Shown: positions 11,715 through 25,121 of the stretch, one piece after another | Layout: every line of letters starts with the position of its first letter | How positions within the stretch are numbered: the stretch's first letter is position 1 | NCBI GenBank assembly: GCA_947650365.1 | Contig: OX393557.1 | Coordinates: forward strand, 31,704,709-31,768,708 | DNA: 64,000 nt | Direction: 5' to 3' | Origin: Chamaelirium japonicum | Taxonomy: Eukaryota; Streptophyta; Magnoliopsida; Liliales; Melanthiaceae | Notes under the pieces: generated by a model | Databases searched by the model: none | Told to the model about the DNA's origin: nothing | What the model saw: the letters and a program-made list of their open reading frames with translations, nothing else | Position numbers and translations under genes: made by a program

Positions 11715-14046
11715 TGTTAGAATTGGTGAGGTCTATAGCTCGTAAAAACCTATAGTTTAGCTATGTATGGTTGATAGTATAAGATTGCATCTAGGTACGT
11801 ACCTTAGTACGTGTTCTGATTACAGAACAGAGAGCCATGGCTACATGGTAATCCTCTTGAGTGGGAGACTCAAGGGACTGGTCCCATGTAACCTAAATAC
11901 GTTCGCAGCTCTGATTAGGGTTGGTCGCCCTATCAGGATAAGCTGTTGGGATGACAGAGCGTGGGTGTCTCCACCACGGTCATTACCAGGCACAGTGTCT
12001 GTGGCCGAACGGAACCAACACGGTGCACAGATCGATGAGCAGACATCGGTGCACTAAACCGTGTTTCTGCTTAGGGTAAAACGGTCCTAAACCCTGAGGA
12101 ACCATGTCTGGTGGACTAACCAGTTGTGTGGTGCTTTGGCGCACCAATGTGTGAGGATCCGGATGCAGTGATCCAAAACCACGGTGTACTGGGTTACCCG
12201 GCTGGCGTTGCATCAGCATGTCACTCCTGCAGGCTATCCACACCCCTAACGGGAGGTGCGTTCCTTTGTTTGACCTACGTCGTATTAAACCCTGGCCAGG
12301 TGGTCATCAGTTGGACTGGTGACGGATCCGGTTGCTCGAAAGAGTAATCGGAGATACGACGTATGTGGTCAACCTGGAAGGAACCGAGTCATATGAGCAC
12401 TCGAGTCTGACGGTATTCTCCACCGCTCGAGTTGCGTCATGGCACCAGTAGAGGGACAGCGAGTTTACCATACTAAGCGGAGAGCAGGGGTATGTAGGAG
12501 AACATAGTAAGTCCGGGGGGATTGGAGTGCAGCCTGTGTCGCACTCTGGGTGGCTACGCAGGTTAACTCGGACTCAGAGGATCGATGGTACACTCGGGTA
12601 GTGTGTCGATCGAGTCTGAGTTGGAAGCCATGAACCCTGGTCCCTGAAGGTTCCACCTTATCGACATTATGTACGGTTCTTAAACCATCTCCTCGAAACA
12701 CAGAACGTAGTTAGAGGAAGCGAGAAATCTAAGCATACGCTCCGTGAGTGCTTCGCACTAGTGCACGGTAGATGCGTAGCTACGTGTGTACACTAAGGGG
12801 AAACCCTAGGTTAGTGCAGAGACGCATGTAGCAATTCCTTGTCATAAGTGGACTTTGCCATATGGGTGCGATGCACCGGGACATGTTGCGAGTTGACTAG
12901 TTGACTTCACTAGGGGCACCCTATGGGAACCTCAGAGAATAGTGAAATCACTGGTGCACTTCACTTATGTGTGCCTTGCAAAGTCTCGTACACAAGGAAC
13001 GGCCAACTATTGACATAAGGGCGTTTTGGTCATACCATGCGCCACTATGCACTAAGGGGGCCGGCCCTAAGTGTTGAGAGACTGGTCAAGGCCGGCCCCA
13101 TTAGTTTCGGGAGGTTGTTGCCTCCGATGAAGGGGCCGGTTATGAGGCGCAGAAAACGGGCTGGTTTTGACCGTTTTCGAAAACAAGGAAAGGATAGAGA
13201 TAAAGAAGAGATATATAGGGATAAGGTTTGAATCAATCATCCTTATCCATACTGTCCTTATCCATATGGATAGGCCGGCTATATATATGAGAAGGAGAGA
13301 GAGGGTGCACGAAATTAGTAGCATGGGCAAGCCCTAGGGCCGGCCATGCAAGCCATGGGGAAGCCCTAGCCGCCCCCTCTCCTCTCTTCGCATCTCCTCT
13401 CTCATCTCTCTCTCCCTCGCTTGCGCCATTGGATGGCGACTCGTCTTCCTCGCGTGATGTTTCGTAGAAGGAGAAGGCTCGTCGTATGGAGGCACTCAGA
13501 GATCCATCGATGAGGTGCCGTGGATCGTGTGAGATCGGGTGAACTAGAAGGAGTCTCCCGCAACCTTTTGCTGTCCAGAATCTGCACAGAAAATCAGCGT
13601 TGTTTCTGTGATTCCGGGAGCTACAGAAGTCCAAACGACGTTAAACTTGTTAGAAAAGTTGCGTCTCGAAGTTGGCTACCTTTAGTCCAAATTTCATCCC
13701 AATCAGAGTTCGGAGCAGAAAGTTATGGCCGTCGTACCGAAGCTATGTCGAGCAGATCCGTAGCCCGTCTCCATCGACAAAGAAGAAATTTGTCGCGGTG
13801 AAAGATTCCGCACGCAGGTATGATCTCTAACAAGTAGATCTAAGATAATTAGAACATGCATTCATGCTAGATTGTTCTTTTGCGTTAGATCGTCGTTAGG
13901 GGTTCGAGTAGTTGCCATGCTAGTTTCATACACGCATATGTAGATCGTTTCGATGAAATTTTTGATATGTAACGCACACCGCTCACGGTCCTCGGACCTA
14001 TTCTTTGCTTCCGCTGCGGGCCTCTACCATGGATTTATTTCCAACA
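11715..14046 (+). repeat. 5' LTR of the 10-kb Copia element
   Basis: Repeated at 19435-21766 with about nine substitutions, most in the last 600 bp. A TATATATAT box at about 13280-13288 lies in U3 near a purine-rich stretch. At 2.3 kb it is long for a Copia LTR. The short frames inside it recur in the second LTR and are not genes. Confidence 0.9.
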
Positions 14047-14048
14047 AT

Positions 14049-14060
14049 TGGTATCAGAGC
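14049..14060 (+). other. Primer-binding site, initiator tRNA-Met
   Basis: TGGTATCAGAGC, complementary to the 3' end of plant initiator tRNA-Met, begins three bases after the 5' LTR. Confidence 0.85.
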
Positions 14061-17000
14061 CCGCTAGTGGTGTGTGTTTCATGTTTTTCATGAAACCGTC
14101 ATGTGCGCTTGAATAATATGTGCCGCCATCGGGGTTCTACGAGTAGATCATGCATAGTATATTTTTTTGTGTGTTCTATGAATCGTTCTAGCAGGGCGCC
14201 GCTTCTAAAATTATTCTGGATATGTGATTGCTTGCTACCGGGGGTCGGACCCCGTGTTAGCGATTTTGTCTGGATGTTTTTTCTTCTGTGTGTGGATAGA
14301 TTTTAGAGCCATAGTCGGGCAAGAGGTGAAGATTTACCACCCTTGATTCCCAGGCTTTTGCTAGGTTTGTTTTCCTTTTCTTTCTAGGAAATTGTGTACG
14401 AGCGAGCACTTGCTCGAAGCGTACTAGATCTTTTTCGGTTACAGATTGAAGAGGAGGACTTGCCGTGGAGATCCACCACCGGGTAGATGAGCGGAACCTT
14501 GGAGGACGATGGCGATCCGGCGAAGCGTACACGATGACGGCAAAGGGCAGAAAGCGTCAGGAGATCGTATACAGAGGCTTGCACCGAATCGAGGAACCTT
14601 GCGAAGGAGACAGAGAGCCTGCACTGTGCCAGTCAGGTTCAGGGGTCGGACCCTGAACTTGATTGAGTTGTGTGCTTGTTTCTTTCAGTAGTTCTTTATA
14701 TTTCTGTAGAGAACCCCGATGCTATAAGTTAATTATCTGTGTTAGAGGGATGCCCTTTCCCCTCGGGTCCTAGCGACCTTATAAGGATAGGATTCCACTA
14801 GTGATGCCTATTATTTAATTGACCCTTGATGATAGCATGAATTCCTCACATTTGGTTATGCCCCCATTAGGTCAACACCCGATTAGTCGTGTGTGCCTAT
14901 TTGGCAAGCATCGAAACCTAGAATGAGTTGAAATTCTACTATGACATCATTCGTCAAATTTATAAGTGCGGCGCCATGGTAGTGGAAAACCTTTCCTGTC
15001 AGTCTGACCTTAGACTAGGCTCCAGAGCATTAACATGATAGCCAGGTTTGCAGAGCATCGACGTTCTTGGGATATGTAATGTGACCCTTGAGTGGAGAAA
15101 TCCACTTGAGGCAGGGACTACGATATTCCGAGATCGATTAATGCTTCGCGAAAGGCTTGAAACGCTAGTGGGAGCACGATATGACCAGGGTCTAGTGTAT
15201 AGGTTGTCGTGACCTTAGTGTACACTCATACTTGCATTAAATAACCCTCAAATTTAATAAGGGATGCAAGAGAGGACTTTTAGAGATCCCCTGGCCTCCA
15301 CGGCCAATCACTTCGTGCTCGGGTGGGAGGGCATAACTCAACAACCCCCTCGGGTGAGAGCTGTGTTTTTCCATGCCAAGCTACGTAGTGATCTCCCTCG
15401 GGATATGGCGATTACGGCGCCAAGGGTTCAGGCTTTTACTCACCCTCGTGGGGGCCGTTAGAACTTTCGTTCCGTAATTGCCTAGGCTCGTGGTTAAGCA
15501 TCCAAAGTACACGTGAGGTATTCGTTGCGAAGACAATGGTGATCACGTGGTACTGGCCAAAAGATAACCATGGTTCATCAAAGCCCTTAGTTGGCAGATT
15601 TGGATAGGGTCAAGGGAAAGACCCGTGTAAGCGGATGACCTGCACACTGCCCCCTCGGACAGGTGCAGCCTATTCCGAGATCTTACATACATGGTTAAAT
15701 TAATCCATAGAGGTGTCTTCGCTGTGAGGGTAGCGCTGACATTTGGATATAATTAGCTTATTTTCAAAATCCATAAAATAAGTTTTCCTGCATTCATTTT
15801 CATTCAACCAAATAGTTCCCCTATCCGCTATCCCATAAGAGAACCAGTTATCGGGTCTCTAGCTACGTAGAGCGGAAGCGCTATCTTTAGCTTATGCTTA
15901 GGGTAGTAAACGTACATTGGCATCCAATCTAAATATCCCTGTACTAGACCTAACGGGTCCAGATATCACTAGGGCACTAACTAGGGCATATGACGACTAG
16001 CAAGAGTCTAAGGAGATGTGCAAGTGCTATGTTATAGCAGACTTGCGGACAACTCTTTAGAAGCGAGTCAGAGATCTGCCGGGTCTTCTCTAATAAAGTT
16101 TTACTTGCATAAGATGTCTGCTAGGCGAAGTCGGTAGACTCATCGCTTATCCACCAAGATACTTGTCGGTACCGAGATATCTGAGGGTATTTTTGTTCGG
16201 GAATACATACTTGAGTTCCAGATCGAACTAGATTCCAAAGACATAGTACCAGATGACGAGGTGGTGGAAGACGTTTGTCTTGCATCCTTGTCTGGAACCT
16301 CAAAGGCGTTGTCAGAGACTTTAGCTTTAACAAGCTAGAGATGACAAACGCAGAACTTCTAAGGAGATTTCTAAGAGACAAAGGATGGAATCAAGATTAA
16401 AGGCAAAGCCTTTAGTGCTTAACCTAGGTCTTCTTTAGAAGAACCTAAGGGAGTAACTTATAAGAGATCGAAAACTATTCTAGTGCAGAAACTAGTGTGG
16501 ACTCCTAAGTCTGGTAACGCTAAGGACGGAAGTGTTTCCGCTTTGGCGAGTGTAGGGGGTATTTGAAGATTGAGTATGGCCTCAGGATGTTAGGAGTAAA
16601 GTCGCTATCTAGTAGCAGCTCTTATGCTTCTTGGAATGTAGACTTCGGGTCTACAAAGATTCAAGAAAAGCAGAAGGCTACTTTATAGTGACGTAATCCT
16701 AACATAGGTACTGATGCCATAAGCCGCTGCGGAAGCTGTTAGGTATGATTGTCTTAGTTTTCCGAAATACGGGTTTTGTTTTTAAAGATGTAGTTCTGTT
16801 TCTTTCTTGGTAAATGAAGTTTTTTTAGTTTTAGACAGCACCGTGGGTGTGTATCTTAAACTGAATAGATAGCTTCATTAATAGAGGAATAGATCAGAAT
16901 AATCTCTTTGTATTTAATCCTAATTCGGAAATAGATTTCATGACAGCTGTAGCGTCTAATTGAAATTCATCTAAATCCTTCAGAGAAGCTATCCCATTTG

Positions 17001-19434
17001 TGACCCCTCTGATTTAGATATTCTGCCTTAGATAAATTCAAAGGTAATAGAAGGCCGAGTTTCTGTTCACAGATTCATCGGAGATCCTTCTAACCTATAA
17101 GTGTAATCTGGAAGGCAGAATAACTAAAAGGGACACGAAGGTATGGGAGTTAGTTAATTTTGATGTCTATGGTTCCAAGAGCGTCCAGACGATAGAAATC
17201 TCTTCGATTTAATCGAGGGAATGAGAACCTATCGGATGGGTTCCATAGGATCCTGAAGGAGCATGGGATTATCTCCCAATTAAATGCTCCTAGGATGAAA
17301 CGTCAGAATGAAGTCTCCGAGAGAAGGAATCAGACCCTGTTTGACATGGTCCGTAGTATGATGAATATTGCCAAATGTACTACCCACCCTTTGGTGGGGT
17401 TGTACCTTAAAACAGTAACTTATATCTGAAACTCTCTCTCATCTAGATCAATGCCCCAGACCTATAGAGAGCTATGGTCTAAGCGAAAGCTGACACTATA
17501 GAGTCTCGAGATATAGGGTTGTCCTGCACTTGTGCAAAAGGACAAGAGGGATGAGATGGAGATGTAGTTCCAGGTATATCTGTTTGTAGGTTACCCTTAG
17601 GAGGCATAAGGTGGACTGTTCTATAATCTTGAGGTTTGGAAGGTAATCGTTTCTACGAATACCATCTACCTAGACCAGGATTATATTATAGACCATAAGT
17701 TTACCGGTAAGGTAGTTCTGGGTGAACTACTGGGTACTGGTAGAGAGTGCGCATCTGAAAACGTAGTGGGAGTAGATGATACAAGAAACTAGTATACCAG
17801 GTACTGTAGAAACGATTCACTTTGTACCACCACCACCTCGTCGTTGTGGGACCATCAGAGCTCCTGAAAGATACTATGGAGAAACTTCGATAGTTAATCC
17901 AGAGTTTCAGGAGGATGATCCCTAGAGCTACGAAGAAGTAGTGGGAGCTTCCTTTGTACCACCACCACCTCGTCGTTGTGGGACCATCAGAGCTCCTGAA
18001 AGATACTATGGAGAAACTTTGATAGTTAATCCAGAGTTTCAGGAGGATGATCCCTAGAGCTACAAAGAAGTAGTGGGAGCTTCCGACAGCTCTGACTGAC
18101 AAAAGACCATGGAGGCAAATTTACATCAATGTCCCTTGGAACAGTCTTGACACTTATAGCACTATCACCCTTCAGGGTGTAGAAGGTGTATAAGAAGAGC
18201 ACCCGATTAAGACTTAAGTAGCTAGATTAGTTGCCAAAGGAGAAGGGATTGACTATGTCAAAACCATCTCACTGGTAGCTAAGCCTAAGTCTATTTCGGA
18301 TTCTCTTAATCCATAGCAGCCCATTATAGTTGGGAGATCTGGTTGATGGATGTCAAGACAGTTATTCCCTAACGGGAATTTGGAAAGGATATATGGATGA
18401 TATCGCCCCAGGCTTTGTGTCAGTAGGTCAGGAACATATATGATGTAAGTTGCAAAGGTCCATTTATGGACTGATGCAAGCATCCAAGTTGGAATATATA
18501 TTTTGATCAAGGAAATCTGCTCATACGGATTTGATCAGAATGATGATAAACCAAGTGGGTACAAGAAAGATGAAAAAGCTACAAGGGTATACGTAGTACT
18601 TTACGTTAACGATATCCTACTGATTGAAAATGACGTAAGAATATTGTTTACGGTAAAGGTTTGTAGTCATCACAATTCGATGTGAAAGACCCTAGTGAGG
18701 CGAGTTATGCTCTGGGAATCAAGGTAACTCTAGATAACCAGAGCAAGATTCTCTTGCTGTCACAGGCTACGCATGAAGATAAAATTCTAGCCAGATTCGT
18801 TTTATGAGGCTAGATATCTATTGCGCAGCAGGAAGATGGGTCGGTTTCAGTCGAACCCGGGTCCAGATCTTTGGACCGATGTAAAGGGTATACTCAGAAA
18901 TCCTCGTTAAGTAAGGATTGTGAGTTAGCTTGCACTTCACAGGTCCTGATATCGATTGGACACACAGGATCTAACTTTAGTGTCAGATGTGTGTTCCAGA
19001 GAATCGATTTCAGGGATTATTTTTATCTTGGGATTAGAAGCGGTAGTTGGTAGAGTGTGAAGCAAGAGTGAATCACAGACTCTACCACAGAGGCTTAGCA
19101 CGTTGTTGCGTGCTAGGTAATATATCAGGTGGTAAGGCTTAGGAAGTTCTTAGAGAACTTGGGACGCGTACCAGAAGCTCAGTTATCTGTTGTTGCAACA
19201 GAAGAGCGGTAAGCAAGGTCCAAGGAGACTAGGCACCACCGTGAGGGGAAACCCATCAAGTACAAACTTCACTTGATCTGACAGTTATAGGAGGAAATGC
19301 AAGTAGCGGTACTGAGGTGGAATCTACAGACAATGTTGCCAATTCCATTAGGGAATTCCTGCAAAGGCTTTTGGGTAGCATGTAGAAGCTACAGAGCTCA
19401 ACACCGTTATTCCTCGTTAGACCTAGTGGGAGAT
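14061..19434 (+). pseudogene. Internal region of the 10-kb Copia: decayed pol, no gag seen
   Basis: About 5.4 kb with no frame longer than 133 codons. The 14.1-17.1 kb part shows no recognisable Copia domain. Integrase-like sequence lies at about 17170-17560. A proline-rich stretch followed by TIRAPERYYGE is duplicated (see the 132-bp repeat). RT-like sequence lies at 18225-18680 and RNase H-like sequence near 19080-19200. Stops and frameshifts are scattered throughout. Confidence 0.7.
17821..18084 (+). repeat. 132-bp tandem duplication inside the Copia interior
   Basis: Units begin at 17821 and 17953 with TTTGTACCACCACCACC and differ at only a few bases. The unit is in frame and encodes a VPPPPRRCGTIRAPERYYGE-like segment, which in Copia polyproteins lies between integrase and RT. 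Confidence 0.85.
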
Positions 19435-21766
19435 TGTTAGAATTGGTGAGGTCTATAGCTCGTAAAAACCTATAGTTTAGCTATGTATGGTTGATAGTAT
19501 AAGATTGCATCTAGGTACGTACCTTAGTACGTGTTCTGATTACAGAACAGAGAGCCATGGCTACATGGTAATCCTCTTGAGTGGGAGACTCAAGGGACTG
19601 GTCCCATGTAACCTAAATACGTTCGCAGCTCTGATTAGGGTTGGTCGCCCTATCAGGATAAGCTGTTGGGATGACAGAGCGTGGGTGTCTCCACCACGGT
19701 CATTACCAGGCACAGTGTCTGTGGCCGAACGGAACCAACACGGTGCACAGATCGATGAGCAGACATCGGTGCACTAAACCGTGTTTCTGCTTAGGGTAAA
19801 ACGGTCCTAAACCCTGAGGAACCATGTCTGGTGGACTAACCAGTTGTGTGGTGCTTTGGCGCACCAATGTGTGAGGATCCGGATGCAGTGATCCAAAACC
19901 ACGGTGTACTGGGTTACCCGGCTGGCGTTGCATCAGCATGTCACTCCTGCAGGCTATCCACACCCCTAACGGGAGGTGCGTTCCTTTGTTTGACCTACGT
20001 CGTATTAAACCCTGGCCAGGTGGTCATCAGTTGGACTGGTGACGGATCCGGTTGCTCGAAAGAGTAATCGGAGATACGACGTATGTGGTCAACCTGGAAG
20101 GAACCGAGTCATATGAGCACTCGAGTCTGACGGTATTCTCCACCGCTCGAGTTGCGTCATGGCACCAGTAGAGGGACAGCGAGTTTACCATACTAAGCGG
20201 AGAGCAGGGGTATGTAGGAGAACATAGTAAGTCCGGGGGGATTGGAGTGCAGCCTGTGTCGCACTCTGGGTGGCTACGCAGGTTAACTCGGACTCAGAGG
20301 ATCGATGGTACACTCGGGTAGTGTGTCGATCGAGTCTGAGTTGGAAGCCATGAACCCTGGTCCCTGAAGGTTCCACCTTATCGACATTATGTACGGTTCT
20401 TAAACCATCTCCTCGAAACACAGAACGTAGTTAGAGGAAGCGAGAAATCTAAGCATACGCTCCGTGAGTGCTTCGCACTAGTGCACGGTAGATGCGTAGC
20501 TACGTGTGTACACTAAGGGGAAACCCTAGGTTAGTGCAGAGACGCATGTAGCAATTCCTTGTCATAAGTGGACTTTGCCATATGGGTGCGATGCACCGGG
20601 ACATGTTGCGAGTTGACTAGTTGACTTCACTAGGGGCACCCTATGGGAACCTCAGAGAATAGTGAAATCACTGGTGCACTTCACTTATGTGTGCCTTGCA
20701 AAGTCTCGTACACAAGAAACGGCCAACTATTGACATAAGGGCGTTTTGGTCATACCATGCGCCACTATGCACTAAGGGGGCCGGCCCTAAGTGTTGAGAG
20801 ACTGGTCAAGGCCGGCCCCATTAGTTTCGGGAGGTTGTTGCCTCCGATGAAGGGGCCGGTTATGAGGCGCAGAAAACGGGCTGGTTTTGACCGTTTTCGA
20901 AAACAAGGAAAGGATAGAGATAAAGAAGAGATATATAGGGATAAGGTTTGAATCAATCATCCTTATCCATACTGTCCTTATCCATATGGATAGGCCGGCT
21001 ATATATATGAGAAGGAGAGAGAGGGTGCACGAAATTAGTAGCATGGGCAAGCCCTAGGGCCGGCCATGCAAGCCATGGGGAAGCCCTAGCCGCCCCCTCT
21101 CCTCTCTTCGCATCTCCTCTCTCATCTCTCTCTCCCTCGCTTGCGCCATTGGATGGCGACTCGTCTTCCTCGCGTGATGTTTCGTAGAAGGAGAAGGCTC
21201 GTCGTATGGAGGCACTCAGAGATCCATCGATGAGGTGCCGTGCATCGTGTGAGATCGGGTGAACTAGAAGGAGTCTCCCGCAACCTTTTGCTGTCCAGAA
21301 TCTGCACAGAAAATCAGCGTTGTTTCTGTGATTCCGGGAGATACAGAAGTCCAAACGATGTTAAACTTGTTGGAAAAGTTGCGTCTCGAAGTTGGCTACC
21401 TGCAGTCCAAATTTCATCCCAATCGGAGTTCGGAGCAGAAAGTTATGGCCGTCGTACCGAAGCTATGTCGAGCAGATCCGTAGCCCGTCTCCATCGACAA
21501 AGAAGAAATTTGTCGCGGTGAAAGATTTCGCACGCAGGTATGATCTCTAACAAGTAGATCTAAGATAATTAGAACATGCATTCATGCTAGATTGTTCTTT
21601 TGCGTTAGATCGTCGTTAGGGGTTCGAGTAGTTGCCATGCTAGTTTCATACACGCATATGTAGATCGTTTCGATGAAATTTTTGATATGTAACGCACACC
21701 GCTCACGGTCCTCGGACCTATTCTTTGCTTCCGCTGCGGGCCTCTACCATGGATTTATTTCCAACA
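19435..21766 (+). repeat. 3' LTR of the 10-kb Copia element
   Basis: Second copy of 11715-14046. It starts directly after TAGTGGGAGAT and ends at CCAACA before the CTTGC target copy. Confidence 0.9.
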
Positions 21767-21990
21767 CTTGCAGCCCAAAGAATCCAAGATACCAAGAGAG
21801 ATCAAATTCTTCTTCAAGTCTAGAATGTGCTGAACGTCAAGCAGAGTTCTAACAATGTCATCGTGCATACGGATTTTGATTTCTTCCTTCCCGATGATCT
21901 TGCATGCAACATCATTGTCCATCAAGACTCAAGAACCTACCACCATTCACCTCCTGATAGGAGGAGAATCAATCCCAATTGGGACACATG
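21767..21990 (-). pseudogene. Copia gag-pol fragment, other part of the split relic
   Basis: The minus strand encodes a degraded stretch of the type [28 protein letters not shown] and LDSLGC, typical of the protease to pre-integrase region of Copia. It continues in frame at 11714 once the 10-kb insertion and one CTTGC copy are removed. Confidence 0.6.
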
Positions 21991-22122
21991 TGGCAGGAGC
22001 AATCAGAATCTAAAACCCACTTATTACTAACACATCAGGTTGTGCACCCTTCATAAACTTATTAATCTTCACCTTCAAAAAAAAATTTATGACTTGATTA
22101 GTCAAAGAAGTTCGAAATATGT

Positions 22123-22800
22123 TTTCCAACGTCTTTAAAGGGGTTGGAACATCACCTTCCTCCTCATTGGCCCATGGTGTGCATCGGTTCGAACCCAACC
22201 TATTTAGGCAAAACCCAAATCGATCCAACCTTGGTCGGTTTTGAAGATTTTCAATCCAATCCAAACCAAACTGAGATTGGAATCCAATTCAATTAAAGTC
22301 AGTTTGGATTGGATTTGATGATCGGTTTGGGCTTTGGCCCACATGCTAATTGGGCTTTTTTCCGTCTATTAGGATTTAGTTTCAACTTTAGAAATAATAG
22401 TTTTATTAAATCAGTAGGCCAAAATAAGATTTTTAACTCATTTTGAGTCATCCTATACTATTGCAAAGATTGTTGGTAGCAAGGGTATATGAAGACATAT
22501 GGTATATTTAATAAAATATTATATGTATATACATATGTTGATTTGGTTCGGTTTACGTCGGTTTTAAATTTACAAATCTATCAACTGATCCAATCATGTT
22601 AGTTTTTAAAAAATTCAATCCAATCTGATGCATTGAGTTTGTCGAAACCGATCAAAATCGATTTGGTTTGGATCCAGCACACCCCTAGCCCATTTCAAGG
22701 GCATATATGTCATTTCACTTTATTCATCATGGTCAAATGACCAAAAGCCCATGAAATAGGAGGAAGGTGTTGTTCCAACCCCCTTAAAGAGGTTGGAACA
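22123..22800. mobile_element. MITE with about 50-bp terminal inverted repeats, carrying a nested hAT element
   Basis: The left arm (TTCCAAC, TTTAAAGGGGTTGGAAC, ACCTTCCTCCT) is matched by the complement of the right arm (AGGAGGAAGGT, GTTCCAACCCCCTTAAAG, GGTTGGAAC). Target duplications are unclear. The element at 22176-22685 is inserted in it. Confidence 0.65.
22176..22685. mobile_element. hAT-like MITE with GATTTGGTTCGG-type repeats
   Basis: The ends are inverted: GGTGTGCATCGG and the complement of AGCACACCCC. Flanking 8-mers are TGGCCCAT (22168-22175) and TAGCCCAT (22686-22693), 7/8 identical. The interior repeats GGTTTGG, CGGTTT, AATCCAA and GATTGGA in both orientations. Confidence 0.65.
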
Positions 22801-23099
22801 AAATTATTCTCGTTTGTTAGCCATTAGAGCATCTCCAACCAAGTTTGAAGGAACCTCCTAAGGCCTACATGGCGCTTCGACCGACCAAGGCACGATAGTT
22901 TGTAGGCGTGCTCATTGAGTCATAATGGCTTCGTGGTGCAAGGTTATACTGTGTGTACGAAGGTACCATAGGGCCAATGTGCAAGGTTCGGGTTCAGGTC
23001 TGGGTTGAGCTTGTGTTGTGCTTGGTTCTGGGCTCAAGTCACAGGTCTGGTAGGCTCGAAGCAAATTTTTTTTATAATTATTAAAACCACATAATTAGT
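22801..23099. other. No gene seen; one MITE-end motif
   Basis: AGAGCATCTCCAACCAAG near 22826 is like the ends noted at 10915 and 59326. The rest includes GGTTCGGGTTCAGGTCTGGG-type words and is otherwise anonymous. Confidence 0.3.
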
Positions 23100-23109
23100 G
23101 GCTAGGTCC

Positions 23110-23302
23110 CTGCAAAATGCCTGCATCAAATAGGGTGGCCAACTTGGCTGATGCAAAAGTCGGAACCAAATTCGACGGCTTGGTCAGAAAAAACTTTTTG
23201 CGACGGCAACATACACGGCCATCAAATGCGGCGGTTAGGACGCCGGAAATTCATTTAAAGGGCTTTTTTCAACCGTCGATTAAAGGTAGATTTTTAGTAG
23301 TG
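23110..23302. mobile_element. CACTA-type transposon end (single terminus)
   Basis: The sequence ends with AGATTTTTAGTAGTG, whose complement CACTACTAAAAATCT is a typical CACTA terminus. Subterminal GACGG and CGTCG words (TTCGACGGCTTGG, TTGCGACGGC, CAACCGTCGATT) are usual for this superfamily. The partner end was not found. Confidence 0.5.
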
Positions 23303-24149
23303 ATATCAGGTACGAGTGATGTGGAATATAGGAGCGATTTAGGGTACCATCCAATTCTCGGGTCGGTCCCCCACTGCCATCCCATTTGGTTCTGCTCCAA
23401 ATCCCCCGTATTCAAAATTATATTATCAAAACAAAAGTGAAAGATAAACAAAAAACATTGCAACTTTGTGACTCTTCGATCAAAGATAAACATATTGAAC
23501 AAAACAATTATAGCAAACAACATAACTACAATATAAAGAAGTGAAACATAATCATAAAATATACTTAATGGCAGATAAAGTACTTTGTTCAAAATTTGAA
23601 ATTGGCTTGGTAGCACACATTGTATATTTAATTTATTACATGTTCAGATCACTAAGGGGGAAAAAAACAAAACAAAGTACTGATAAGGGAAGAGCACCAC
23701 ACGCCATGAAGTTCTAAAACTATGATATGAATGGGGGAAAAAAACCATCGTCAGAACCGAACACCAAATCAAAGGTTACAGTGAAGTGAGAAATCGACAA
23801 GAAATCCATTAGAAGCAATGCAAAGAAACCCTAACAAAGCATGAAATTAAGAATAAATCCTAACAAAGAAAGGAATCACAATTGATAGGCATTGGCGAGA
23901 AAAGGAAGGAGTGCTCACTGGTCGTGTTCTTGCTGCCCTTCTGATTGATACCCTAACCGTTGTTAATAGGAGAGATAGGAGAACGTGAGATGGAGCTCAG
24001 GGATCAGAACTCCCTTCCCTCCGGGTGGGATGGATGGTTGCCTGTCCTTCCGATGGAAACCCTAACCGCTACTTCCTACTGTCCTTCCGATTGAAACCCT
24101 ACCCTTCTGAAGGAGCCGTCCCTGACAAAGAGATCGATTAATCTGACTC
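23303..24149. other. No gene seen; AT-rich with a GC-richer right part
   Basis: 23400-23900 is A-rich without domains. 23900-24140 is GC-richer and leads into repeat copy 2. No coding signal was recognised. Confidence 0.35.
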
Positions 24150-24545
24150 TAAAATCCTGTGGACGAAAATATCATATACTGTGTTTTAAAATTTATTTGC
24201 AATACCACCGAACCTTGCCAAATCTGCCCACCTTTGCTGCTCGCCGCCGCCGGACCCCACCTCCTCCCTCCTCACCGATGGTGGCTGTCGTCGAGCTGGG
24301 GTGTGAAGCACCGGTTGATGGTGGCTGCCTTCAGGGTGGGGTGCGATGCACCAGCCGGAGCCCCACCTCCTATCTCCTCACCGTCGGTGGTCGCGTCGAG
24401 AGAGAGATGGGAGAAGAGAGCAGGGAAATGATAATTTCGAGTTAACCAAAAAAGACAAAGACCTTAGGCTAAAAGAAACTTTAGGGGTCCTGTTCACGAG
24501 ATGGATCTGTTGTTAGGGACTTCTCACACATTAACCCTTTTTTTC
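24150..24545 (+). mobile_element. GC-trinucleotide-rich dispersed repeat, copy 2
   Basis: It has GGACGAAAATATCATATACT, then ACCACCGAACC, a GCC-rich middle, and the end block ATGGATCTGTTGTTAGGGAC followed by TTCTCACACATTAACCC. Orientation is as in copies 1 and 3. Confidence 0.6.
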
Positions 24546-24662
24546 TGAAAATTTAGGTTTAGGTACTTCACTATTTTGCAATATTAGTTGCAGGACATCA
24601 TAATTTGCTATATTAGCTAAGGTCCCTATAAGTATACATTCGCCTTCAGAAAAGAGTATACA

Positions 24663-25121
<459 letters not shown>

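Larger units (their letters stand above)
11715..21766 (+). mobile_element. Ty1/Copia LTR retrotransposon, 10,052 bp, near-identical 2,332-bp LTRs, dead pol
   Basis: LTRs are 11715-14046 and 19435-21766, both starting TGTTAG and ending CCAACA. The target duplication is CTTGC at 11710-11714 and 21767-21771. The primer-binding site TGGTATCAGAGC (14049-14060) fits initiator tRNA-Met, and TAGTGGGAGAT before 19435 is a short polypurine tract. I count about nine mismatches between the LTRs (roughly 0.4%). The interior has recognisable Copia pieces only in broken frames: integrase (HGIISQLNAP, then SERRNQTLFDMVRSMM, about 17263-17385), RT (VVLYVNDILLI near 18593-18626, first catalytic Asp changed to Asn) and RNase H remnants near 19080-19200. 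No gag was found. It is therefore non-autonomous although the LTRs are young. Confidence 0.9.

Noticed and set aside
11767-21521. Short ORFs repeated at an offset of 7720 bp as duplicated genes
   Set aside because: They lie in the two LTRs of one retrotransposon.
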